A stretch of 64,000 nt of DNA. Origin: Cercospora beticola. Taxonomy: Eukaryota > Ascomycota > Dothideomycetes > Mycosphaerellales > Mycosphaerellaceae. Below, one piece after another: positions 1-11,311 of the stretch (position 1 is the stretch's first letter; every line of letters starts with the position of its first letter). Position numbers and translations under genes: made by a program. The notes beneath the pieces are model-generated. The model saw only the letters and a program-made list of their open reading frames with translations, made no database searches and had not been told where the DNA came from. The stretch is taken from the NCBI RefSeq assembly GCF_033473495.1, contig NC_088939.1:2666001-2730000 (forward strand), in the 5' to 3' direction.

Positions 1-665
1 ACGGTCTCATCAATCTCCACTTCACAGAAGAGATGTTGAATCAGAAATTTGCCAAGCAGCGGGCGATACAGCTCAAATACGATCCGGTGCACCAAGCCAA
101 GCTGAAGCGCAAGGACATCGAGAAACGCCGTGCTGAAGCTGAGCAAAATATGGACGAAGAGGAGGTTGCTAGATGTGACGACGAACTTCAGGCGCTCGAG
201 AATGGTGCTGCGAATGGAGGAACGAAGATCGCACCAAAGGTCAAGGCTAAGGATCAGGCCAGTCCTGCGAAACCCATGGCGCAGCATGAGAGTCTGGCCA
301 TTCTCAACAGGCAAAATCGGGCCAAGAATCAGCAAGAAGTCCGCCAGGCATTGATCAAGGAGCGACAGAAGATCGAGAGGGCCCGCAAAGAAGCATATGA
401 CAGAAAGACGGCAGAAGTGAGAGAAAAGGTGCACGCAAAGGCCAAAGCTAGACGATCATCACAAGACAAGGAGTTGTTCGGCGAAGACACTCCTGCCACC
501 AGCCGAGCGGGCACCCCGGCCACGAATGGCACTAGCACACCGAAGAGACGCACTGATATTCCGCTCAACGGCGCCGTCAAAGGTCCGATTGGCGCTCTCA
601 AGAAGAAGACAATGGATGATGATGTTATCGGCGGCCTCGACTTGGACATTGACATTGAGATTTGA
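1..665 (+). CDS. RTF1: RNA polymerase-associated protein Rtf1, C-terminal part (5' truncated by window edge)
   Basis: The frame is open from base 3, upstream of the first Met at 33, so this is the 3' end of a longer gene. About 221 codons are visible, ending in TGA. The visible part starts just after where the Plus3 domain would end. It is highly charged and coiled-coil-like (many K/R/E/Q, with an 'HESLAILNRQNRAKN' stretch), then an S/T/P-rich tail and an acidic C-terminus ending DLDIDIEI. Rtf1 is a Paf1-complex subunit that acts on elongating RNA polymerase II in the nucleus and promotes H2B ubiquitination and Chd1 recruitment. The identification rests on the resemblance of the NLHFTEEMLNQKF and LAILNRQNR segments to fungal Rtf1; the diagnostic Plus3 core lies outside the window. 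No intron is needed in the visible part. Confidence 0.75.
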   Translation, partial: GLINLHFTEEMLNQKFAKQRAIQLKYDPVHQAKLKRKDIEKRRAEAEQNMDEEEVARCDDELQALENGAANGGTKIAPKVKAKDQASPAKPMAQHESLAILNRQNRAKNQQEVRQALIKERQKIERARKEAYDRKTAEVREKVHAKAKARRSSQDKELFGEDTPATSRAGTPATNGTSTPKRRTDIPLNGAVKGPIGALKKKTMDDDVIGGLDLDIDIEI

Positions 666-908
666 GACTGGCATGAGGCAGCACGTTTGTAACATTGCGA
701 CATTGCGACACAAGTTCTTCCTCGGCCTACATGACTGCGATTTTGGGCTTGAGACGAGCTCAGGGCCGACGCAACTGTAAAAATAGAGCTTGTGGCTGAG
801 TTGCAACCATTTTTGAAGCGTTCTGAGCAAAAAGCAAGCAGCAGATCAAGAACACGAAGTCAGGTGGAGAGCGTGCGAAGAATCTTTCTCGCAGCAAATA
901 GAGGCTTG

Positions 909-1519
909 CTATGAAGTCTTTGAATGAACACACAACGCAATCCCTCCCAACACGAATCCCATTCCGAGCCAAGTGTCCCGTGATATGACTTTGCCATCTG
1001 CCCACCATTCTCCTAAGACAGTGAACAGGAATGCCAGTGAGTTTGTGATGGGAACTGTCAAGCTCAGTTCTGTATCGCAAAGGTCAGCAAAGGATGCATT
1101 CCAGCGAAGTCTTGGCAGAACGAAAGTGAATGGCAACAAACTCACCGGCCTGCCCTATCAACAAGAAAAACCAAATGCTACCCGTGACGTTCAACAACAG
1201 TGGGATCGCATATCTTGGACTCCTGAGTAGATCAATCACGGCGTAAGCAATTCCAAAGAACTTTCGTTTTATCCAGGGCACGTTTGGGTCCGTGAGGTAG
1301 GGTCGGGAAGGCTTAGGTGCAGCGTCTCGTAGGACTGCGGCTTTGCGCATGAAGGGTGTTGTTAAGCCCCAGCAGGCTCCGACCTGGAGGTTTGTGAGTT
1401 TGTGGTACGGAAATGGAGAGCTTGGAAGTTGGGTAGGTGAATACCATGAGGAAGCCGATGACCCAGCGCCAGATGGGCGGAGAGGAGGGAACTTCGAGAG
1501 TAGGAGCGTCGGGGTCCAT
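909..1519 (-). CDS. TMEM234-family small membrane protein (DMT-like)
   Basis: Three exons on the minus strand: 1445-1519, 1146-1383 and 909-1069, with introns of 61 and 76 bp (phases 0 and 1). The joined frame gives 157 aa. Family signatures are clear: VGACWGLTTPFMRKA near the start, a central membrane segment around PLLLNVTGSIWFFLLIGQA, then ELSLTVPITNSLAFLFTVLG and a last helix with GMGFVLGGIALCV. Human TMEM234 has the same order (GA.WG.T.PF, N.SGS, L..AVPI.NSL, GV.LCV). About four transmembrane helices are expected. The family resembles the drug/metabolite transporter fold, but no substrate is established. It is divergent from the coiled-coil gene that starts near 2009. The start at 1519 fits the family length. 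Confidence 0.85.
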
Positions 1520-2008
1520 AGCCTACGATGCGAATGATGAGATGCTGTTGATGCTCGGATGTGAATGGTTACATGTAGCCAGCAGGGGAAGTAGGACTGC
1601 GATGCTTGGCATTGTTCGGGCGAACATTTGATCCGTGCCGACGTCGCTTCCCGCAACAACACCTGCATCAACATCTAGACAACAAGCTCAAATGTCGTTC
1701 GCCTGTCTCAAGCTCTTACGAATTTGCCCGCACGCTATCGTTGAGGGACGCCTATCTCTCACTAACGTAAGCTTGCAGTCTTACATCGCGAGACAGGTGT
1801 CGCCGAAAGATTGCTCTCATCTTATGAACATGCAAAACATGCAGTCGCAGAAATTGGACATCAAGCCTCAGTTTCACCAGTTCCAGTACCCTATAAAGTA
1901 AAGCATACATGTGCTCTCAGGAGTCATCAGCACATCAGCTCTTCGATCGTCCTTGCAGTACCAAAATTTCTTCAGTGCCCAAGCACTACCAGATCACTAC
2001 ATCCCAAC
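1520..2008. promoter_or_regulatory. Divergent intergenic region between the TMEM234-like and coiled-coil genes
   Basis: About 490 bp serve as shared upstream sequence of two divergent genes. The coiled-coil frame is open from an upstream ATG at 1811, so part of this stretch could be its 5' coding region. No clear TATA box or repeat is seen. Confidence 0.4.
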
Positions 2009-3115
2009 ATGCAGAGACAATCTGAGATTGACAAGTTTCTCGCAGCCTTGTGCCACTGGCTAGCTGCCATTAACGATGGCATACCAGCTGATATGCATCG
2101 AATCGCAATGGACATGGCTCATCCTCATCTCTCGGTAGTCACCGTATCATCCAATATCGTAACACTCAGACAGCTGCTGAGAGACTATGAGTCTCGCGTC
2201 CATGAAGCGAAGTCGCAGTCGTCTCTCGTTGCGGACTTCTGCAGGCTCAATCAGCTTCTGCAGTGCGAATATGTGGAGCAAAATTCGAAACTAACCGCAG
2301 CAGCGGCCGAAAAAAAATCATTGACACTCAAGATAAATCGGCTGGAAGAGAAGTTGAGCAAGACTGAGGCGGAAAACGATCGATTGATCCGGCAAAAATA
2401 TCCAGCAAGACTCGGGCCACCACCTCACTCATCTCCGTGGTATGCTTTGGATCACGGCCCAAAGTCCCACCTGTCGCAAGTGCTGGACCGGCCCAAAGCA
2501 GCGAAGCGCGACTCCAAGTCGTCACTGCAGGACAACTCCAACTGGAAAAAGAAGTACGACGAGCTCTTACACAAATACAAGAAAAGTGAAGCCAACCTCA
2601 AGCAGCTGGCAACTGGCAGACAACGGCGAGACAGCGGGCTCGAGGACCAAGCGACGTCTTCGCATGATCGAGCTGCATCTGTTTCCTCCGACCCCCTAGT
2701 ATTACATACCGACCTCGAACGCAGCATTTCACGGCTCCGCGAGCAAAAAGACGACCAGCGCCAACGACTGACTCAGCTTAAAGCCAAGAACGAGGGGCTT
2801 CAAGCCGAGTTAGATGATCTGGAGCAAGACAAAGCAGTCCTGGAAGCCCAGAATGTTATGGCTAGTACCAAGCTTTCGATTGCGCAGCGAACGCAGACAT
2901 TGCTGCAGAAACAAGTGCGTACTCTTCAGCATGAGTGTGATGCTTTATGGGAGCACCTGATCTACATTGAAGCTGAAAGGGACGATGTTGGTGGAGAATC
3001 AGTGCAGAATCGAGGCGAGAAGGCTGGTGGCTGGGTACAACAGGCGGCCGCCGTGGTTCTGGGAGTGCTGCAAGAGGTGAACGAAAGACAAAAGATGTAT
3101 TACGTGCTACACTGA
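2009..3115 (+). CDS. Uncharacterised coiled-coil protein
   Basis: A single open frame of 368 aa from the ATG at 2009 (MQRQSEIDKFL). The frame is open back to an ATG at 1811 (434 aa), but the extra N-terminus is low in charge and unlike the rest. Residues ~120-180 and ~290-350 of the short form are heptad-rich, for example LKINRLEEKLSKTEAENDRL and LKAKNEGLQAELDDLEQDKA. They indicate two long parallel coiled coils separated by a Ser/Lys-rich linker. No catalytic motif, signal peptide or membrane segment is visible. A scaffold or cytoskeleton-associated role is possible from the coiled coils alone, but nothing identifies the family. The start is uncertain. Confidence 0.65.
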   Translation: MQRQSEIDKFLAALCHWLAAINDGIPADMHRIAMDMAHPHLSVVTVSSNIVTLRQLLRDYESRVHEAKSQSSLVADFCRLNQLLQCEYVEQNSKLTAAAAEKKSLTLKINRLEEKLSKTEAENDRLIRQKYPARLGPPPHSSPWYALDHGPKSHLSQVLDRPKAAKRDSKSSLQDNSNWKKKYDELLHKYKKSEANLKQLATGRQRRDSGLEDQATSSHDRAASVSSDPLVLHTDLERSISRLREQKDDQRQRLTQLKAKNEGLQAELDDLEQDKAVLEAQNVMASTKLSIAQRTQTLLQKQVRTLQHECDALWEHLIYIEAERDDVGGESVQNRGEKAGGWVQQAAAVVLGVLQEVNERQKMYYVLH

Positions 3116-3306
3116 TCATCAGAGGGGAGTTCGAAGAAAAGTCTTGTGTCAACAGAATTGCGTTTGTAACAGTAGATCTGCTGAGAAGGGCGTAAATGCA
3201 GCAGAAATCATTTCATTTTCATTAGAGCCAGCGATACCCAATGTAGTCCCGACTGCGGATCTACATCCGAATCTCGAGCATCAAACCCAACATATTACAT
3301 TAACGA

Positions 3307-6300
3307 TCATCCTTGTTTCATGTTCATGAACGTCCTGCACCGATTAGTGTTGTGGTCACAGTATTCGTTCGTTACACAGCGACTCCAATCGGACGAATGA
3401 ACGCAAGATCTCGTCAATGTCGGATCAACGCAAACACCTTGTTCGTCCAATCCCCCTCGCGTGCATTGCTCCTGCGGGAGACATTGAGTTGATTCTTCGG
3501 ATATTGTGCAACCGCGCTTCGGGATGCAGCGGCTATTGGATCCGCACGAAAACTCCCCGTGGCATTCAGTGAGGGAGCCATAATTCTTGCATACTTCTTG
3601 ACAACGACGTTGTCCGCTACCAACAGAATCACATGACTCGCCTAGGAGGCAATCGGTGGCGACAGAACATGACCGGTCTGGTGTCCGCTCTCGACAGCGG
3701 CCGGAGGCTCCGTGGCAGCCTTGGGTTGGCGAGCATCCGCTACGGTCTGCAAAAGTGCAAGTGCCTGGCGCCGGTGGAACTTGGCACACGAGGACACTCT
3801 CGACGCCGTTCACGAAATCCTCCTTGCATACTTTGCCGCTGGCACAGCCGGACGATGAGCCCTTTGTCTGACACCTCTGTTGGCAGTGGCCAATCAACCT
3901 GCCGAATTCGTCTAAACTGCGAACGCACAGTTCATCCATGAAGCATTATTGATGTGCGCCGCATGTTCGATCGTTTCTGACTTCGCAGGTCCGGGCCATC
4001 TCAGAGCAGCCTTCTCCTGCCAGACATTGACTCGAATCGTCCCGGTTACAGAAGCGAGCAGGTGGTGGTCCCGGTTGACAGAAGCCCTCTTGGCAATTCA
4101 GGCCGGATGCAGGACAGAGACCCATTGTCTGTTGGCAATCGACTCTGCAAAGGCCCGCGGACACAAGCTCACCGTACCAACAGCCTTCATCGGGAAAACA
4201 TGCGTCGCTATTCGAACACATGCGGTCCAATGTGCGCTCCTCGCAGAGGCCAGCGAGAACATTGCAGCCCTCTGTTTCCAAGCATGATTCGGAGCTCAAA
4301 GCCGTACACTTCCGTCTCAAGTCTTTCGGCTGGCACTTTCGGGGATAATCGCCTTCAGCGCATTCATGGTTGAACGGACATTGACTGTTATCGCCGCAAG
4401 CCTCAGGTGGATTTTGGCATTTTCTGTCGATGCAGCTTTGTGTTGCAGGACATCTGTCGGCGGTTTTGCAATATTGAAAGCCGTCGAAGCAGAAGCGGTA
4501 GAAAGTGTCACAAGTGCCAACAGAACACTCTGCTGACGAGGAGCATATTTCTCTGCAGCTCCCGTCGAGGCATCTTTCGTCCGTGAAACAACCATCGAAG
4601 CAAGAACGATTGGGCGTTCGCGGCTTGCACATTCCCTGTCCGACGGAATTTAGCAGACAACCCTCGTCCGCTAAACACTCGCCTGTGTTGCTAGCCGTGC
4701 AAAATCGTTGGGGCGGGCTCAAAGGCCTTGGTTTGCACGTCATTGGGTCCTCAGGTCTTGAGCCGGCGGCGCATATCTGATCGAAAGGACACTGATTATC
4801 TTGAAAGCAGGTCGAGGGAGGGTCTTGGCATCTTTTTCCAATGCAGCTCTGCGTTGACGGGCATGTCTCGGCGCTTTCGCAACGCTGGTAATCAAAACAG
4901 TATCCAGAGGGATTATCACAAGTCCCAACAGAGCAATCTGCGGATGTGGTGCACTTCTCTCTGCAGGAGCCCTCGAAGCAGTCTTCGTCCGAGAGACAAT
5001 TGTTAGGCTCAGTGGGACAAGAGCGACCGAGCGTGCGCGGCTTGCATTCTCCGTTGTAGCCCGCCGTCAGCAGACAGCCCTCGTCGCTAGAGCACACGCC
5101 AGTGTTGTAAAGATTACAGGAGCGTGTGGGCGGTGACACAGGCCTTGTCTTGCACGTCCTCGTCTCTTCCGGATCGCGAGTGGTTGGGCAGTATTGGCCG
5201 GCAGGACATACGGCGTCCTCGTCGCATGAAGCTGGTGGATTGCGACAGTTGCCAGCGATGCAGCTCTGCCCCTCTACACATTGCCCTGCGTTGTCACACT
5301 GCTTGTTTTCGGTGCAGACTCCAGATCCAGTAGCCCGATCGCACCACCACTTCTCCCCACATTCTGCATCGCCGCGGCATGTAGCTGGTAGAGTCAAACA
5401 AAGCTCTCCTATACAGTTTCTCCTTGGACTACCCGGGGCGCATTGCGAGGTGAGGGTACAAGTTGTCGCTGCTACACAGGTCATAGCTGAGCCACAGATC
5501 CAGGCTTGTCCGCATTGCGAATCAAGTGAGCAAGTAGCTGGACACTCGCCATCGTCGCGACAAGTGCTTGGCGGTGTCGAACAAGTGTTGCCGAGACAGC
5601 TCTCGGTGGCAGAGCAGTCGCTTGCACTGTCGCAACGCTTGGGTACAGGCACGCATGCTTGCTGTTCGCAGTTGAAGCCCGTTGGACATCCATTGTTGCT
5701 CGAACAGGCCGTTGGAAGACTTCGACAGAAGCCACGGAAACAAACCTTGCCGCTCCCCTGGCAAGTGCTTTGGTCAGAGCATACCGTGCCCTCGATGCAG
5801 CTAGATTGATCACAAATTCGTGCTTCGCCGCATCCAAGATCCGTATTACAGCTCGATGGCGTCGGTTTACAAACTTCCCCGATACATGATTCGCCGGAAC
5901 GGCACGTAGCACTAAATCTGCAAGTCCTTTGCGTGACTTCCTGGCAAATGCCTGTTCCTGGAGTCTGACCAAAAGGCTGACATTGTTGCCCAGCTGGACA
6001 AACAGGTGTGCCAAAGATGCATGTTTTAGGTTGACCGCAAACGCCATCGTTGCAAAGTTCTCCTGTCTTCGTGCATTGCGAAGTCATGGAGCATAATTGC
6101 GGGATCGGAACTATGCACACGCCTTCCAAACAAGTCGCCGGCGCATTACAAGGGTTGGTCTCAGAACACTCGGGCGGCGGTGGTACGCACACACCTTGCT
6201 GGCAGATTTTCCCGCCTGTACAGGCCTTGCTTTGCGAGCACTCGGGCTCAGGTATCGGTAGAACACACACACCTTCCTGGCAGCTCTTTCCGCCAGTACA

Positions 6301-7701
6301 AGCCTTGGTCTCAGAGCACTCGGGGTCCGGCAACACGCAAACGCCTTCCCGACAGATTTTCCCACCAGTGCAAGCCTTAGAAAGCGAACACTCGGGCTCA
6401 GGCGTCGGTAAGACGCACACACCTTCCTGGCAGATTTTCCCGCCGGTACAAGTCTTGCTTTGCGAGCACTCAGGTGTCGGCAACACGCAGACGCCTTCCT
6501 GGCAACTTTTCCCGCCAGTGCAAGCCTTAAAAATTGAGCACTCAGGCTCAGGCGTCGGCGGAGTCACGCACTTGTTATCAGTGGAGCAGATCTTTCCGCC
6601 TGAACAATCGATCGCAGTTCTGCACTCGTCCACGCAGCGGCCAGACTTGCAGACTTTTCCAGCCCTCGAACACTCGTTGTCATTTGTGCACTCAGGAGGT
6701 GTAACACAAACGTTGTTCTGACAAAGCTTTCCGATCTCGCAGTCGGAAGAGTCGCCGCATTCAACGCAGGTTCCGCTCTTGCAGCGCCTGGTCGTACCGG
6801 AGCACTATACTTGGTCAGTGATGCTACCTTTTACGCGAGTTGGAGGAGAGACTTACCTTCACATTGCACTTGCCGCAATGCAAGGGATCCGAAGCGTATG
6901 TGTCCTTCTTCTTGCAGCCGCCATCGCATAGCTCGAACCCCGAAGAACAGGTGACAGGCGTGGTGACACATTTGCCTTGCACGCACGATTGTCCGTCGGT
7001 GCACTTTGTGTTGCAATCTCCGCAGTGGTCTCTGTCTTTGGATAAGGATGTCTTGTACACGCAAACGCCATTGCACAACACTGCGTCCTCTCTGCATGGG
7101 GTCTTGCATTTGGAATTCTGGCATATAAGGTCGCCTCCGCACTATGAAGACCTGGTCAGTATGCTGGTGACGACGGTTGGTGGTTGGAAAAGAGATACCT
7201 TTTGTCCGCAGCCACCACAATGATTCTTGTCAGTCCTGCGATCGACACATGCGCCATCGCACCACCACTTCGTAGGCTTTGGGCAAGTCGGCTGAGGTGT
7301 CGTGCATTTCCCACCGATACATTTCTGCCCAGATCCGCATACGGTGCCACAGGTTCCGCAGTTGTTCTCGTCATTGCCCAGGCTCGCGCAGTAACCCCCG
7401 CAAGGCTTCCGGCATGTAGACTGGGGAAGATAGCATCTCGGTAACTTGTCGCATCTCTGCTTCACGCAATCGCAGATGGTCTTGATGACTTCGTACTTGT
7501 AAGCTTTAAGGCACTTGGGCTCTTGTTGCTATCGAATCGTTGGCTGGAGGGCAAGGAGGAGCAGTACTCGCGGGCCTGCTGGTTTTCCGATAGTAAGTTG
7601 ACGATGACCCTGTACTTTTGAGTGCATGGCGTCGCGTCCACGACGCCAAATGTAAAAAGCCAGAGAAGGCCCAAGGCCAAGGTGAGAGATACTCTCGTCA
7701 T
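3307..7701 (-). pseudogene. Large secreted Cys-rich repeat protein with an in-frame TAA (disrupted or readthrough)
   Basis: Minus strand. Exon 1 begins at ATG 7701 and encodes a signal peptide (MTRVSLTLALGLLWLFTF, cleavage near VDA-TP). Later exons are 7199 to ~7528, 6857-7141 and 6804 downward. The introns at 7142-7198 and 6805-6856 have consensus ends and are phase 0. The exon 1-2 junction near 7528-7590 needs a frame change and has no convincing donor. The rest is a chain of short Cys modules (C-x5-C-x5-C-x4-C and variants), including near-identical ~26-aa units (ECSxxKxCTGGKxCQEGVCV) encoded at about 6110-6560. An in-frame TAA at 3946-3948 stops the protein. The same frame continues for 210 more codons with the same module pattern (CFMDELC...GHCQQRC) to a stop at 3307. 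Intact length would be near 1,300 residues. No known function; a cell-surface or matrix protein is inferred. Confidence 0.75.
6110..6560 (-). repeat. Tandem ~78-84 bp coding repeats (Cys-rich units)
   Basis: Five to six consecutive copies of a unit coding for ECSxxKxCTGGKxCQEGVCV plus a short Pro linker (LPTPEP, LPDP, LPIPEP, PPPP). Copies are very similar at DNA level, which suggests recent expansion or homogenisation. They lie in the large third coding exon of the Cys-rich gene. Confidence 0.8.
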
Positions 7702-9748
7702 CTCGTGAGGAGAAAGCAATCAAACCGACACAACAAACACGACATGTACTCGTGGAGGCTGTTTGTCGCGCATCTTGTACGAGACGACAAACTCCTTGTC
7801 TTCCAGACACGCCTGACCGCGCTGGTGACACTGCGCCAGGCTTGGTCCTCGCGTTTTGAAAACGCTAGTCATGACTCCAGGCGTGGCAGTGGCCTGATCT
7901 CGAAGTTGCGAAGCGCCATTCTTCCAGGCATGATAGGCTACACACTATGGCGGTCGCTTAGAACTTCTCCCTCCCATCGCCAGATTGGGTCATGTCAAGC
8001 GACAAAAGCGGATGGCTTGCATCTGGACCTAGAAGCCGCTAGTTCTAGATGTGCCAAGATTTGCGGCGTTCTCCAAGATAGTCGGCGCGCAGAAGAGAAT
8101 GGTGCGTGCTTCAGCAGGCTCCGACTTGCACATAGATGAGCTCGCGGTGATGCAGAATCAAATGCTTGCTATGCGTCAAATTTAATCTTCTGTTTCACCT
8201 GCATCGAAGGATGATTGAAGCGTTAGGACTGTTTGCCGCCAAGCGCTGCGTCGAACTCAAACTGGACGCCTCATACCGGCCTCAAATTTAGTCTGCTCTG
8301 TTTGGGCAATTAGCGAAGGTACATCATACATGTTCACCACGTGGCTACAGCCGCATGAGACTCTGCCGGACAAGGTGAGCTGATGTGGTATGCCAAAGAC
8401 AGGCCTCAAAGTATCGCTCATCTTGGCAGGACTCTAGAACTCGGAGCGACAACGTCGTTGGAGGAACCATGCTTGTTGCCGCAGTACATGTTCAACTCCA
8501 AAAGTGGTATCATGAATTGAACGAGTCTCGCTGGGCAACCGCTGTGATTGCCACTCACGGAAGGTGAAGTTTCCCTGCGGAGAAAAGTCCGACGTTCTGC
8601 AGGCTGTTCGAGATACCTCCTCATTGGCATTTGTTGACCGGTCATTCCTATCTTGGGGAAACGTATAGCATCGAGAGACGAAGCCGGATTGCAGGAAGTG
8701 TTGAGCCATGTCGCGTGTGTGGTCCAAGCCGGAATCCATTAGTTAGAGAAAATGCTTGCTGAGGGTTCTGTGCTGCTCTTGCGTTGCCAACGAATGTTTC
8801 TCCCCAGATTCCGCCGGGGCTTAAGATCGCGATCCAGAATGCACTGTAATTAAGCCTAGACTCCTGTTCATCAACAAGCACAAGTCTGATAAACCATTCT
8901 CTCCATTTCAAGACACCACTTCCATTCGCCAGCAACGTGCCTGGTCTAAGACTCTCTCAACTGCGTCGCATGGTCCTCATGAAAGTCTGACGAAAAATTC
9001 TTGTCATACCTCTCGCTTGCCATCTTCAACGCGCCTCATCGCCTTTCATCCAATGCAATACGGACTCTATCAGCGGTTCTTTTCACATCACGCCCTACTA
9101 CAGTCGTTCCAAGCAACGAGAATACTGTGCCCCCTGGACTAGTGCTTGAAGATCGCGTTGGAGTCCCTGAACGGGGCTGGGTGGCCGATGATGCTCACGT
9201 TTTTAGGCGTTCTCGAGAGGCGTCTCGAGGCAAGTGTGGACATCGATGCTTGCCACATTCGACTGATCGAGTCTCCGAGACGCTGTGTCCAGGGTGATCA
9301 TTACTTGAATAGATCTCTTCGTCCTGAAAACGTTGCGAGAGCATTTGCACCGCGGTCCTTGGCCTCCACCACACCTTCAGTGCTGTGCTCACAGCGCCCG
9401 CTGCTATGGCGGGTTTGGAGTCGGAAAGGGAATTCGCACTGCCTCGTACCTGGCGCATGTGAACGAGCTATTTGAGATGCGCGAGAGAAGTGTGGATTGT
9501 TCTTGGAGATGGAGTACCTCCTAGGATCGAGTGAGGCAACGAGACAGTCTTGGCAGAGAGAGCAGGAGGCTTGGCGGGCCGAAACGCTTCGAAGCCCGCT
9601 CCTTCAGAACAGGCTGAATGCTGTTCATCATCCTTCGCAGCTGGCCGACGACACGTCCAGCAGTATCTCACACCAGCCCGCCCACCCTTTGCTAAGTATA
9701 CCATTTCTATTCTCTGTGTCCACCTCTCCTATCGAACAACTCATTACC
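7702..9748. other. Gene-poor 2-kb gap with no convincing gene
   Basis: Only short frames without recognisable domains or coherent exon structure are present. Two overlapping minus-strand frames (8648-8935 and 8434-8739) and plus-strand frames at 9001-9475 could be relics, but no splice pattern joins them into a sensible protein. The last ~250 bp are the likely promoter and leader of the dioxygenase gene. Confidence 0.5.
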
Positions 9749-10699
9749 ATGGCTCCTTCACGCGTCTCTCCATCCCCAGACTCCACCTCCGCTGGCCTCA
9801 CAGCCGACCGGAAACAGTTCTGGCACGAAAATGGCTATCTCCTCATACCCGACGCTCTCACTCCTAAACAAGTCTCTACCCTCCTCTCCGAATCCCAACG
9901 CATGCTCTCCGACTTCGACCTCTCCACCCATCCCATGACCCGCTTCAGCACAGGCGAAAAGTCCTCCCACGTGGGCGATGACTACTTCCTCACCTCTGGT
10001 GACAAGGTACGATTTTTCTTCGAAGAAGACGCCTTCGATCCTGCAACGAACGCTCTCTCGAAACCGAAAGAGAAAGCAATCAACAAGATTGGCCACTATC
10101 TTCACGAGCTCAACCCACACTTCAAATCCATTTCAATCAACTCTGCCAACGCGGCGATTGCGCGCGATCTGGGCTTCGAAGATCCCAGAGTGTTGCAAAG
10201 CATGGTGATCTGCAAACAGCCTGAAATCGGAGGCGCAGTACCTCCGCATCAGGATAGCGTGTTTCTGTACACGAATCCGCCGTCTGCAGTGGGGTTCTGG
10301 TATGCGTTGGAAGATTGCACAGTAGAGAACGGATGTTTGAGTTTCGCGCCGGGCTCGCATAGGAGAGCGCCAATCAAGCAGAGGTTTGTGAGGAAACAGG
10401 ACAACAGCGGGACGGAGTTTGCCGCGAATGAGAATGGCGAGGAATGGCCGAGGGAATTCGAGAAGCAGGATGGTGTAGGTCAAGACCAAGAGGAGTATGT
10501 GCTCGGAGAAGTGAAGGCGGGCACACTAGTGTTGATCCACGGGAATATCCTACACAAGAGCGAGAGGAATTTGAGTCAGAAAGGGAGGATGATCTACACG
10601 TTCCATATGATCGAGGGTGGGAATAAGTACGACGAAAGGAATTGGTTGCAGCCGCCTGAGGGTGGCTTCACAGCGCTGAACCAGTCGCTGGAAGCATAA
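9749..10699 (+). CDS. Phytanoyl-CoA dioxygenase family protein (PHYHD1-like)
   Basis: Intronless, 316 aa from the ATG at 9749 (MAPSRVSPSP). The frame is open upstream to 9497, but the extra 84 residues are unlike the family. This is a non-heme Fe(II)/2-oxoglutarate oxygenase. The proximal HxD ligands are in PPHQDSVFLY (~residues 165-175), followed by GFWYALEDCTVENGCLSFAPGSH. The distal His is in LVLIHGNILHKSERNLS, and the C-terminus has RMIYTFHMIEG and NWLQPPEGGF. These blocks match the PHYHD1 subgroup (VLIHGxxxHKSxxNxS, YTFHxxE, NWLQP). PHYHD1 proteins are active 2OG oxygenases whose in vivo substrate is not known. No signal peptide or obvious peroxisomal C-terminal signal is seen (ends SLEA), so a cytosolic enzyme is inferred. 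All iron ligands are present. Confidence 0.88.
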   Translation: MAPSRVSPSPDSTSAGLTADRKQFWHENGYLLIPDALTPKQVSTLLSESQRMLSDFDLSTHPMTRFSTGEKSSHVGDDYFLTSGDKVRFFFEEDAFDPATNALSKPKEKAINKIGHYLHELNPHFKSISINSANAAIARDLGFEDPRVLQSMVICKQPEIGGAVPPHQDSVFLYTNPPSAVGFWYALEDCTVENGCLSFAPGSHRRAPIKQRFVRKQDNSGTEFAANENGEEWPREFEKQDGVGQDQEEYVLGEVKAGTLVLIHGNILHKSERNLSQKGRMIYTFHMIEGGNKYDERNWLQPPEGGFTALNQSLEA

Positions 10700-11217
10700 G
10701 TGCAGACACGTGCGGGGTTAGGAGAAATGAGCACACGACAGTAGGTACAACAGTAGGTACGACTTAATGCGGAATGAGACATGACACGAGACCATGGCTC
10801 CAGGATGAACCGGGTCGGGAGCAGTTGGTTTTTTGCCTACATCTAGGCCCGTCCAGATGCGTCTTCGCACCGTGCACAGGCTTTCGAATTGGTCACAGCT
10901 ATCCATCTCGCTTCTCTGCAACACACCGAAGCGTTTTATCCGGCCACAAAATCTCAAGCCACTGGCGACGACATGCTATGCCAAACCACCGTCGAGCACA
11001 CAGTTCCAAATGAGGCAACTCAATGGTCCATACCCCGTCACCAGTGCACCTAGACGTCCAAAAACAGAGCTAGGCTGCTTCTTGGCAATGCCATAGCCAA
11101 ATCGCCGGCCATACATTCACCACTATCTTCGGAGAGAAGGACGTTGGCTGCGCACGTGAGCACCAGCAAGCAAAGACGATGGCCACGACAGAGCAACAAC
11201 GGGGAGGCTGCGAGCGA
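10700..11217. other. Intergenic region before the repeat-precursor gene
   Basis: Holds the 3' flank of the dioxygenase gene and the upstream region of the secreted precursor gene. No coding potential, tRNA or repeat is evident. Confidence 0.4.
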
Positions 11218-11227
11218 CTATATATGC
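11218..11227 (+). promoter_or_regulatory. TATA-like element (CTATATATGC)
   Basis: Lies about 85-95 bp upstream of the ATG at 11312 of the secreted repeat precursor gene, in an otherwise mixed-composition region. Position and sequence fit a TATA box of a regulated gene; this is inference only. Confidence 0.4.
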
Positions 11228-11311
11228 TGGTGCACGAGCCTGGATGAAGGTGAAAAACCAAAACAGACAATTCCACAGTTCATCTTCCATCCTCAACATT
11301 CATTGCCAACA

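Noticed and set aside
3870..3990. Possible short intron removing the TAA in the Cys-rich gene
   Set aside because: The GT..AG pairs nearby (65 and 83 bp) shift the frame or phase and would delete module cysteines.
8434..8935. Two overlapping minus-strand frames of about 100 codons that might be one spliced gene
   Set aside because: No splice pair joins them convincingly and no family is recognised.
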